From assembly GCF_029067145.1 (NCBI RefSeq), contig NZ_JAIEFA010000080.1:1-13052 (forward strand): a stretch of DNA of 13,052 bases, in the 5' to 3' direction. The translations under genes were made by a program, and so were the position numbers. How positions within the stretch are numbered: the stretch's first letter is position 1; every line of letters starts with the position of its first letter. Of this stretch, positions 7,081 to 13,052 are shown in pieces. This DNA comes from Helicobacter sp. (GTDB taxonomy: Bacteria; Campylobacterota; Campylobacteria; Campylobacterales; Helicobacteraceae). The notes beneath the pieces are model-generated. The model was not told the DNA's origin and did not search any database. It worked only from the letters and a program-made list of their open reading frames with translations.

Positions 7081-7881
7081 TTGAGTGGATGTGTGATTAC
7101 GATTACTTCCGGCAAAGGTGGTGTGGGTAAATCCACGACAACTGCGAATCTTGCTGTGGGGTTGGCAAGTGAGGGCAAGAAAGTTGTAGCGGTAGATTTT
7201 GATATTGGTTTGCGTAATTTAGATATGATTTTGGGTTTAGAAAATCGTATTGTGTATGATATTGTCAATGTAATGGAGGGGGAATGCAATCTTTCCCAAG
7301 CTCTTATTAACGATAAAAAAACCAAAAATCTTTATTTTTTGCCCGCGAGTCAAAGCAAGGATAAAAATATTTTAGACAAAGAAAAAGTTTCGGGGTTAAT
7401 TCATAAACTTAAAGAGGAATTTGATTTTGTTTTGTTGGATTCTCCAGCAGGAATTGAGGGAGGATTTGAGCATTCTATTTTTTTGGCTGACCGCGCATTG
7501 ATTGTTTCAACACCGGAAGTTTCAAGCGTACGTGATGCGGATAGGGTGATTGGAATCATTGACGCAAAAAGCAAAAAGGCACAAGAAGGACAAGAAGTGC
7601 TAAAGCATGTAATTATTAACCGCCTAAAGCCCGAAATGGTAGAAAAAGGTGAAATGCTAAGTGTAGAAGATGTGCTAAATATTCTTGCTTTGCCTCTGAT
7701 TGGAATCGTACCAGAAGATGAGAAAATCATCTCTTCTACCAACACGGGAGAACCTGTGATTTATGGTAATTCTCTTTCTGCTCTTGCTTATCAAAATATC
7801 GCAAAACGAATTTTGGGTGAAGAAGTGCCCTATTTGGAATTAAAAGCCAAAAAGGGATTCTTTGGAAGGTTATTTTCATGA
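7081..7881 (+). CDS. minD: Septum site-determining ATPase MinD
   Basis: MinD is a membrane-bound ParA-family ATPase. It recruits MinC to block FtsZ assembly at the poles and is driven to oscillate or redistribute by MinE. From TTG 7081 it has 266 residues. The deviant Walker A SGKGGVGKSTTT covers about 10-21 with Lys12 as signature lysine and Lys17 as P-loop lysine. The switch I region VDFDIGLRNLDMILGLENRIVYD, the switch II region LLDSPAGIEGGFE and the INRLKPEMV motif are all typical. The C-terminus ends in KKGFFGRLFS, the expected amphipathic membrane-targeting helix. A GTG two codons upstream would give 268 residues but sits against the ribosome-binding site. It overlaps minE by 4 bases (ATGA). 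minC is not in this window. Confidence 0.96.
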   Translation: MSGCVITITSGKGGVGKSTTTANLAVGLASEGKKVVAVDFDIGLRNLDMILGLENRIVYDIVNVMEGECNLSQALINDKKTKNLYFLPASQSKDKNILDKEKVSGLIHKLKEEFDFVLLDSPAGIEGGFEHSIFLADRALIVSTPEVSSVRDADRVIGIIDAKSKKAQEGQEVLKHVIINRLKPEMVEKGEMLSVEDVLNILALPLIGIVPEDEKIISSTNTGEPVIYGNSLSALAYQNIAKRILGEEVPYLELKAKKGFFGRLFS

Positions 7882-8114
7882 GTTTAATGGATAAATTCTT
7901 CGGGGGCAAAAAATCTTCTGCTAAGGAAGCAAGAGACCGCTTAACATTGATTTTAGCGCACGAACGCGCAATTAATGTGCCTTATATGGAACAAATGAAA
8001 GAAGAGATACTAGAAGTGATTAAAAAATACACAAAAGCTCAAAAAATTGATATGAAAACAGATTCCAACCAAAATTTTAATACACTTGAAGTTGAGATTC
8101 TACTAGAAAAATAA
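7878..8114 (+). CDS. minE: Cell division topological specificity factor MinE
   Basis: MinE stimulates the MinD ATPase and releases MinCD from the membrane, so division occurs at mid-cell. The product has 78 residues. The first stretch SLMDKFFGGKKSSAKEARDRLTLILAHER (about 2-30) is the membrane-binding and anti-MinCD helix/beta segment with the RDRL...LAHER family motif. The second half, VPYMEQMKEEILEVIKKY to NTLEVEILLEK, is the topological specificity domain. The start ATG overlaps the minD stop by 4 bases and has GGAAGG 8 bases upstream, so minD and minE are co-translated. Confidence 0.95.
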   Translation: MSLMDKFFGGKKSSAKEARDRLTLILAHERAINVPYMEQMKEEILEVIKKYTKAQKIDMKTDSNQNFNTLEVEILLEK

Positions 8115-8122
8115 TTGAATCT

Positions 8123-9235
8123 ATGGATAAAGTAAAGCCTATAACCATTGGTATTATTGCATTATTGCTCGTATTGCTTAGCTTTAACTTTATCCCTAAA
8201 ACTCCAAAATCAAAACCTGCTTTGCAAACAAAAACACAAGAAAATCTCCAAGCCTCAAAAATCACACCAAGCAAGGAATCAAACGCAACGATAATGCAAA
8301 GTAATGCGGAGTTAATCCAAAAAAATATTGATTTTTTGAAAGAAAATTTAGAGGCACTTAAGGCAAGTTCTCTCGCGGAATCCTCAAAAGAAATTTCCCA
8401 AACACAACCTCAAGATACCGATGTTTCAGAGGCTTTTAAAAAACAAATCGTATCTAATGCAACAAAAGAATCGCAAGAAACGCAAAAGGAATCCTCTCTT
8501 GCTAAAACACAGGAAAATTCATCTGAAACAAAAGAATCTGCCTTATGTCAGCGCACGAAGCCGCAACTTGCAATTATTATTGATGATGTTGGGAATTTCG
8601 CACAATATCGGGCAATAACTAAAATCCATTACAAGATTACTCCCTCACTTTTTCCCAAAAGCAAGACAAATCCAAAAACTCCAAAAATTGCGAAGTTTGC
8701 TCCTTTTTATATGGTGCATTTGCCGCTTGAGGCATTGAATTTTTATCAAGCAGAGCACGAATGGCTGTTTGTCGGAGATTCGCAAGATAAAATTCAACAA
8801 AGAATCCAAGCAATTAAGCAAGATTTTCCAACACTCACTTATATTAATAATCATACAGGGAGTAAATTTACACAGGATTTAGATTCTATGACGCTACTTT
8901 TAGAAACGCTTAACAAAAATAAAATTAGTTTTTTGGATTCTAAAACAGCTTCCAATACCAAAACAAGCGTATTTTACGCCACACATTCTATGGAAAAACT
9001 TAATCCGTGCCAAAGTAACTATTTGGAACGTGATGTGTTTTTGGATAATGAATTGAATATCTCAAAAATTACACAAAATCTAATTCAAGCGGTAAAAATA
9101 GCGAAGACTAAGGGTTATGCCATTGCGATTGGACACCCTCACAAAGAGACTTTGCTAGCGCTTAAAAATGCAGAAAATTATCTAGCCAAAAGCGGGGTAG
9201 AACTCGTATATGTGAATGAAATTATTGCACCATAA
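8123..9235 (+). CDS. YibQ-type divergent polysaccharide deacetylase, membrane-anchored
   Basis: This is a member of the divergent polysaccharide deacetylase family (PF04748, YibQ). Its enzyme activity is not well established; the fold suggests hydrolysis on a cell-envelope glycan. The 370-residue protein has a membrane anchor at about 7-24 (ITIGIIALLLVLLSFNFI). A long Ser/Thr/Gln/Glu/Lys-rich linker follows (about 25-145), then the domain: LAIIIDDVG (149-157, Asp154/Asp155), MVHLPLEA (197-204), INNHTGSKFT (241-250, His244), FLDSKT (270-275), ERDVFLD (302-308) and IAIGHPHKETL (334-344, His338). The domain motifs are intact, so the protein is probably functional and faces the periplasm. It starts 8 bases after minE with only a weak ribosome-binding site, suggesting coupling to minE. 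The linker is low-complexity and probably disordered or periplasm-spanning. Confidence 0.85.
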   Translation: MDKVKPITIGIIALLLVLLSFNFIPKTPKSKPALQTKTQENLQASKITPSKESNATIMQSNAELIQKNIDFLKENLEALKASSLAESSKEISQTQPQDTDVSEAFKKQIVSNATKESQETQKESSLAKTQENSSETKESALCQRTKPQLAIIIDDVGNFAQYRAITKIHYKITPSLFPKSKTNPKTPKIAKFAPFYMVHLPLEALNFYQAEHEWLFVGDSQDKIQQRIQAIKQDFPTLTYINNHTGSKFTQDLDSMTLLLETLNKNKISFLDSKTASNTKTSVFYATHSMEKLNPCQSNYLERDVFLDNELNISKITQNLIQAVKIAKTKGYAIAIGHPHKETLLALKNAENYLAKSGVELVYVNEIIAP

Positions 9236-9253
9236 CAATTTTATAAAGAATTA

Positions 9254-9262
9254 TGCTAAAAT
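9254..9262 (+). promoter_or_regulatory. Extended -10 promoter for the propeller gene and dprA
   Basis: TGCTAAAAT is an extended -10 element (TGN-TAAAAT) 33 bases before the ATG at 9296, in a 60-base gap after the deacetylase gene. A good Shine-Dalgarno AAGGGA follows at 9284-9289, 6 bases before the ATG. No hairpin terminator ends the upstream operon, so read-through from minD is also possible. Confidence 0.55.
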
Positions 9263-9295
9263 ATTGGGAATTTTAGGATTTTTAAGGGATTCGCA

Positions 9296-11425
9296 ATGAC
9301 AACTCCAACAGAAACTCGCCAGCTACAAGGGAGCATTTTAAATATTGCGCATGTAAAAGATTCCACTTTTTGTATTGACAATGTTTTCTATATTTCTGAA
9401 ATCAATCAAAATTTACATATTGGAACAAGTATCCGAGTAATTAAAGATATAGAATCTCCACATCGTTATTCTCACGCATTTGGAATCTCTCCGCATTCTT
9501 ATTTTTGTTTTCCCATTATGGGTGAAAGAAAAGCATTTGTTTTAGAGCTTAATGGTTCCACTTTGAAACACATTGCGACATTAGAGGACCACGATGGCGA
9601 TATAGAATCCTGTGCTTTTTCTCGTGATGGGAGATTTTTTGCCACAGGTGGGCAAGACGGAAGAGTTTTTTTGTATGAAGGACGCAGCTTTTTGGCTATT
9701 TCCTCTTTGTTAGCGCGTTCGGATTATATTTCTACGATTCGTTTTTCTAATAGTGGTGATTTTATTGCAATTAGCGGATTTGATAAATTTACAATGATTT
9801 TTGATGTTTTGCGACATAGAATTGCCTTTAATTTTGCTACAAACGATGTTGTAGAGGATTCTTGTTTTTTTGAACACGATGAAAAAATTTTGCTCGTGTG
9901 TCGCAACAATGCGAGCATTATTTTTAGCTTAAAAGAGGGCAAAATTATTTCTCAAGAATACCCTTTTGCATTTTGGCCCACAAGTATTGCTATTACAGAA
10001 GAGGAAAATTACGCACTCGTCGGCACGCGTTCAGATATGCTTTATGTCTTGTCTTTGAAAGATAATTCCAAAACTATGGAGATTAACAATGAACACGCTG
10101 GCACAGCCTCATTGGCTTTTTCTCACGGACATTTATATATCGGCTCTATTGACGGAGCACTTTTGATTATTGATTATAACGAAGGCAGAGAGGAACTAGA
10201 ATCTAGTTTGCAAAAAAAAGATTACAAAAGTGCGCGCGAGGCGATTAATAAAAATGTATTTTTAAGTATTCACCCCTTGACGAAAATTTTTGATGAGGTA
10301 TGGCCCGAAATCCTCAATGAAGCCATTGCATTGTTGAATGAAAACGAAATAGAAAAAGCAGTGGAGCTTACTGCACCCTTTGTCGTCAATGAATCTAAAA
10401 AGAATGAATTTGACTTTTATTTGTCTCAAAAGGACGGGGTAAAGACTTTTTTAGAATTAGTCAATAAAAAAGATTTCACTAAAGCCTATGAGATGCTAAA
10501 GACAACGAAATTTTTAGTCAAAACGCAAGCCTATGAAAAGCTAGAAAATATTTGGAATAAGGCGTTTTTTAATGCCAAAAAGCTTCTTATGGAAAATGCA
10601 AGCACCAACAAGCGTTTGGCAGAGCAGGCTTTAGCACCTTTTAACAGCACACCAAAAAAAGAGCTCATCGTGCAGCTTTTGCGCAACTGCGATGTGTTTG
10701 AAAAAGCAGATATGCTGATTAAAAAGCAAAATTTCAAAGAATATTTTAGTTTAACCTTTCAGTTTTCATTCTTGCGTGAGACGGATTTGTATAAAAAAGT
10801 GCTTTTAGTGGGCGAGCGAATGCTCACAAATCTGATTGAATTAGAAAAAAACTTCCATTACGATGAGGCGAAAAAAATCGCAGAAACTCTGCTTGTTTTC
10901 CCAACCCTTAAGCGCGCAGCAAACGAACGCATTGTGCTAATGCAACAAAAAGAGAATCTCTTAATGGCAATTGAAGCAAAAGACATTAAAAAAGTCTATT
11001 CGTTGGTAGATGAGATTGAAAGCTTGCGCTCTATGCAGCAGTTTAAGGATTTCACAAAAGACTTTTTAAGATGTTATGAAGAAGCAAAAACCTACGCGCA
11101 AACAGGAGATGCAAAGCACGCAATGGTTGTTTTTGGCGAGTATATGGAAATTCATTATTGGGTAGATAAAATCGGCTCACTTTTAAAAACAGCCTATTTA
11201 AGTCAGATTCAGCAAAACTTGCAAAGCCCTGATGTGAATTGGGTGATTACAATCAAACGTTATTTTGAACGTTATGGCAAAAGTATAGAGTTAGTGAGAT
11301 TGCTCCAAGAGCACCCAGCCAAAGCAATCCTAGATGAGTTTGAGGGTGATGGCGAGGGTGATGGTTATCGTCGTTATGGTTTTGTAGATACGATTGTCAT
11401 TTATTTGGTTCAAAAAGAATCTTAA
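9296..11425 (+). CDS. WD40-like beta-propeller plus alpha-helical repeat protein, function unknown
   Basis: I recognise the fold classes but not a named family. The 709-residue protein has no signal peptide or membrane helix, so it is probably cytoplasmic. Residues about 10-295 carry WD40-type blades: DHDGDIESCAFSRDGRFFATGG (98-119) then QDGRVFLYE (120-128), RSDYISTIRFSNSGDFIAISG (141-161) then FDKFTMIFD (162-170), and ASLAFSHGHLYIGSIDGALLIID (271-293), with weaker blades between. From about residue 297 to 680 the chain is almost wholly helical, with repeated pairs (KKDYKSAREAINKN, KKDFTKAYEMLKTT, AKDIKKVYSLVDEI, TGDAKHAMVVFGEYM), suggesting an alpha-solenoid. An acidic/glycine EGDGEGDG segment (683-690) precedes a short hydrophobic tail. 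It has its own promoter, and dprA starts 9 bases downstream. It is probably a scaffold. A link with transformation is only positional. Confidence 0.75.
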   Translation: MTTPTETRQLQGSILNIAHVKDSTFCIDNVFYISEINQNLHIGTSIRVIKDIESPHRYSHAFGISPHSYFCFPIMGERKAFVLELNGSTLKHIATLEDHDGDIESCAFSRDGRFFATGGQDGRVFLYEGRSFLAISSLLARSDYISTIRFSNSGDFIAISGFDKFTMIFDVLRHRIAFNFATNDVVEDSCFFEHDEKILLVCRNNASIIFSLKEGKIISQEYPFAFWPTSIAITEEENYALVGTRSDMLYVLSLKDNSKTMEINNEHAGTASLAFSHGHLYIGSIDGALLIIDYNEGREELESSLQKKDYKSAREAINKNVFLSIHPLTKIFDEVWPEILNEAIALLNENEIEKAVELTAPFVVNESKKNEFDFYLSQKDGVKTFLELVNKKDFTKAYEMLKTTKFLVKTQAYEKLENIWNKAFFNAKKLLMENASTNKRLAEQALAPFNSTPKKELIVQLLRNCDVFEKADMLIKKQNFKEYFSLTFQFSFLRETDLYKKVLLVGERMLTNLIELEKNFHYDEAKKIAETLLVFPTLKRAANERIVLMQQKENLLMAIEAKDIKKVYSLVDEIESLRSMQQFKDFTKDFLRCYEEAKTYAQTGDAKHAMVVFGEYMEIHYWVDKIGSLLKTAYLSQIQQNLQSPDVNWVITIKRYFERYGKSIELVRLLQEHPAKAILDEFEGDGEGDGYRRYGFVDTIVIYLVQKES
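11342..11365 (+). repeat. 12-base tandem duplication inside the propeller gene
   Basis: GAGGGTGATGGC (11342-11353) is followed directly by GAGGGTGATGGT (11354-11365), one mismatch. It encodes EGDG twice (residues 683-690) and keeps the frame whether one or two copies are present. This suggests recent slippage in a flexible linker near the C-terminus. Confidence 0.8.
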
Positions 11426-11434
11426 AGAAATGCT

Positions 11435-12241
11435 TTGGAATCCTTAAAAGATTCTGCGATTCTACCTGCAATTCCGACTGAATTGTCGCATTTGGGTTTA
11501 AAGCGGATTTTTTACTGCGGCAATTTAGAATTATTAAGCTCGCGTAAAATTACGATTGTTGGCACGCGGAATCCCAACCCTTATGCCCAAAATTTCACCC
11601 AAACTCTTGCGTGTAAGCTTGCAAATAAGGGCGCGGTAATTGTGAGTGGAGGCGCGCTTGGGACAGATATTATTGCGCACAAATATGCTTTGCCTAATAC
11701 CATTATGGTTTCACCCGCTTCTTTGGATATTATCTATCCGCGCACAAACACAAAAATCATTCAACAGATTTACCAAGACGCTTTGATTTTAAGTCCGTTT
11801 GATTCTCCTTATTCTCCGCGTGCCTTTTCATTTTTGGAGCGCAACAAATTAGTTGTTAGTCTTGGAGAATGCGTGATTATCCCTCAAGCAGATTTAGAAA
11901 GTGGGTCAATGCGAAGTGCGAATTACGCACTAAAACTTGGCAAACAAATCTTTGTACCGCCCCATCAAATCGGACAAAGTCAAGGCACACAGACTTTGGC
12001 TAAAAAGGGTCAAGCGCAAGTGATTTGGGAGATAGATGAGTTTGTAGAATCGCTAGGATTCCAAGAGGAATGCAAGCAGGATTTTGCAAATCAAGCAGTA
12101 GCGGGAAAAGATGAGGTATTGGAATTTTGCAAAAGCAATCCACTCTTTGAGGAGGCGTTTTTGAAGTTTGGAGCAATTTTGTTTGAATATGAGCTAGAGG
12201 GCAAAATTTGTCGTCATAATGGTAGGATTGAAGTGCAATAG
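11435..12241 (+). CDS. dprA: DNA processing protein DprA (natural transformation)
   Basis: DprA binds incoming single-stranded DNA during natural transformation, protects it and loads RecA. The 268-residue protein is the short two-domain form seen in H. pylori. A Rossmann-like domain shows IVGTRNPNPYA (41-51), IVSGGALGTD (69-78), RNKLVVSLGECVIIPQADL (136-154) with SGSMRSANYAL (156-166), and QSQGTQTLAKKGQA (181-194). The C-terminal part (about 225-268, KDEVLEFCKSNPLFEEAFLKFG...) matches the winged-helix DML1-type domain of the H. pylori protein. The frame is closed by the preceding gene's stop codon, so the start must be TTG 11435 or further in; length comparison supports TTG 11435. The ribosome-binding site is weak (AAAGAAA), so translation probably depends on coupling to the upstream gene. 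No ruvX gene follows, unlike in H. pylori. Confidence 0.92.
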   Translation: MESLKDSAILPAIPTELSHLGLKRIFYCGNLELLSSRKITIVGTRNPNPYAQNFTQTLACKLANKGAVIVSGGALGTDIIAHKYALPNTIMVSPASLDIIYPRTNTKIIQQIYQDALILSPFDSPYSPRAFSFLERNKLVVSLGECVIIPQADLESGSMRSANYALKLGKQIFVPPHQIGQSQGTQTLAKKGQAQVIWEIDEFVESLGFQEECKQDFANQAVAGKDEVLEFCKSNPLFEEAFLKFGAILFEYELEGKICRHNGRIEVQ

Positions 12242-12274
12242 CTTTTTTCTTACGCGGAATGAATAAAGTAAGAG

Positions 12275-12423
12275 CCTCTGCGTCCTTGCAAGGAAGAGGA
12301 GCAGACGAAGCAATCTATAATCTAAAATCTCGCCCTTAACTTTGTGATTCCATTGTTTTATTTGCGCAAGATTGTAGATTGCCACGAATTGCGTTATAAT
12401 TCTCGTAATGACAGCAAGGACGC
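12275..12423. repeat. Inverted pair of degenerate GTCATTGCGAG...GCAATCT-type repeats
   Basis: GCGTCCTTGC (12280-12289) and its exact reverse complement GCAAGGACGC (12414-12423) form the outer arms. GCAATCTATAATCT (12310-12323) and AGATTGTAGATTGC (12369-12382) form inner arms, matching at 13 of 14 positions. Inside the left half, CCTCT...CCTTGCAAGG...AGAGG (12275-12299) can fold as its own hairpin. The right half read on the minus strand gives TGTCATTACGAG followed by CGTGGCAATCT. This resembles the dispersed GTCATTGCGAG...CGAAGCAATC repeats I remember from many bacterial genomes. It fills most of the 195-base gap between convergent dprA and yqaA, so it may also act as a two-way terminator or transcript stabiliser. 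The pair is not coding: no start with a ribosome-binding site gives a plausible protein. Confidence 0.7.
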
Positions 12424-12436
12424 GATGGTAAGTTTC

Positions 12437-12886
12437 TTAACCCGCTGCTTGCCACCAAGAAAATGCACCCAAAAGCACCAAATACCGCAAGCCTTTGCCG
12501 AGTGCAATAAAGAAAACTGCTTTGATAAAAGGATATTGATAAACGCCAAGTGCAAGGGCAAAAACATCGCCCAAAAGAGGCAAAAAACTAAAAAAAGCAA
12601 AGCAGAATCCATATTTTTGGATTCTTTCTTGATAGCGATGGATTTTTTGACTCGCGTTTTTGAAGTATCGGTTAAGCAAATAATCGTTGCCAAAATAGCC
12701 AATCGCATAAGTTGTCAGCGCGCCAAGTGTGTTGCCAAGTGTAGCGACACACCACACGATAGATTCGGAATATCCTATGGATACGAAGCCTAGCACAAAG
12801 ACTTCAGAGCCTAGCGGATAAAGACTGCTTGCCAAAAAGCAGACAAGCAACAATCCTACAAGCCCTAGAGATTCTAAAGTTTCCAT
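12437..12886 (-). CDS. yqaA: YqaA family inner-membrane protein (DedA/VTT superfamily)
   Basis: This is a small integral membrane protein of the YqaA branch of the DedA/VTT superfamily; the physiological role of YqaA is not established, while DedA relatives are implicated in lipid-carrier or phospholipid flipping. The 149-residue product shows re-entrant-loop and membrane segments: LVGLLLVCFLASSLYPLGSE (about 9-28), VLGFVSIGYSESIVWCVATLGNTLGALTTYAIGYFG (31-66, with the GNTLGALTTY family motif at 51-60), and KYGFCFAFFSFLPLLGDVFALALG (91-114) with the LPLLGD motif. These are followed by YPFIKAVFFIALGKGLRYLVLLG (118-140). The length is typical. The ATG at 12886 has AT-rich upstream DNA and no clear Shine-Dalgarno. 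It converges on dprA. Confidence 0.88.
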   Translation of the reverse strand: METLESLGLVGLLLVCFLASSLYPLGSEVFVLGFVSIGYSESIVWCVATLGNTLGALTTYAIGYFGNDYLLNRYFKNASQKIHRYQERIQKYGFCFAFFSFLPLLGDVFALALGVYQYPFIKAVFFIALGKGLRYLVLLGAFSWWQAAG

Positions 12887-13052
12887 AAAATTTTTTATGA
12901 TTTTTATAATTTTTATATTAAATTTAAATTATTTTAAATAAACATTAATTATTCATAATTTTTTTACTCTGACGAAAAGACTTTTTCACCCCCCTGTAAT
13001 ACTTTTTATTTCATATAAAATTCATGGTCAAACAGTATTATGTAAAGTTCAT
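12887..13052. other. AT-rich intergenic end of window, no gene supported
   Basis: These 166 bases lie upstream of yqaA and should carry its minus-strand promoter, but the DNA is so A/T-rich that no single -10 box stands out. On the plus strand an open frame begins at ATG 13024 and runs off the edge after nine residues (MVKQYYVKF). It has no Shine-Dalgarno, and TATAAA at 13014-13019 is too close to serve it, so it is not called. A C6 run lies at 12989-12994. Confidence 0.5.

Noticed and set aside
12248..12273. TCTTAC...GTAAGA hairpin as a dprA terminator
   Set aside because: The arms are 6 bases with a 14-base loop and no T-run follows on the plus strand. The T-run lies before the stem instead.
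12344..12793. Plus-strand 149-codon open frame opposite yqaA
   Set aside because: It is antisense to yqaA, whose minus-strand product has clear membrane segments and family motifs. The plus-strand product is Cys/Lys-rich with no recognisable domain and begins inside the repeat.
12989..12994. C6 run as a phase-variation tract
   Set aside because: It is too short compared with the longer C/G tracts that switch in Helicobacter and Campylobacter, and no gene or promoter can be firmly placed beside it.
1..13052. CRISPR array, tRNA or rRNA genes, prophage or insertion sequence
   Set aside because: No regularly spaced repeats, no cloverleaf with a CCA-type end, no rRNA-like stretch and no transposase, integrase or phage motifs were seen on either strand.

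Overview
The window looks like a stretch of chromosome from a Campylobacterota genome, most likely a Helicobacter other than H. pylori. The evidence is the AT-rich composition, a MinD and a DprA that resemble the H. pylori proteins I remember, a Cache chemoreceptor with the FF-x-x-LN...DEFG signature of Helicobacter/Campylobacter receptors, and the fliW-proC next to bamD-lon arrangement known from Campylobacter jejuni and partly from H. pylori. No species can be named. No database search was possible, so all family assignments rest on visible motifs and recalled family features.

Layout, left half. A leftward block covers about 1-3060: fliW (flagellar assembly factor), proC (proline synthesis) and miaA (tRNA isopentenylation) are tightly packed, with a 4-base proC/miaA overlap. 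After a 90-base gap carrying its own likely promoter comes a chemoreceptor that runs off the left edge. This receptor is a complete, open 276-codon reading frame on the minus strand with no stop codon in the window. A divergent intergenic region of about 190 bases (3061-3252) then separates fliW from a rightward block: bamD (outer-membrane assembly lipoprotein), lon (ATP-dependent protease) and rnhB (RNase HII), spaced by 8 bases and then a 1-base overlap.

Layout, right half. A new promoter near 7043 serves minD-minE (division-site selection; 4-base overlap) and a YibQ-type divergent polysaccharide deacetylase that starts 8 bases later. Another extended -10 promoter at 9254-9262 precedes a 709-residue protein that I cannot assign to a pathway: an N-terminal WD40-like beta-propeller followed by a long helical, probably solenoid, region. 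dprA (natural transformation) starts 9 bases after it. dprA converges with yqaA (DedA/VTT-type membrane protein, minus strand) across a 195-base gap. That gap holds an inverted pair of degenerate copies of a repeat-like element. The last 166 bases are AT-rich and contain no gene I can support.

Biologically, most of the window is conserved core functions: envelope assembly (BamD, possibly YibQ-like), proteostasis (Lon), nucleic-acid maintenance (RnhB, DprA), division (MinDE), motility/taxis (FliW, chemoreceptor), and metabolism/tRNA modification (ProC, MiaA). I saw no phage, CRISPR or defence island. The parts most worth a second look are the propeller-plus-solenoid protein, the inverted repeat pair between dprA and yqaA, and a 15-base promoter-proximal sequence shared (14/15) upstream of bamD and minD. 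Several starts differ from the longest possible frame: minD, miaA and dprA use TTG, and lon and proC are shorter than their open frames.
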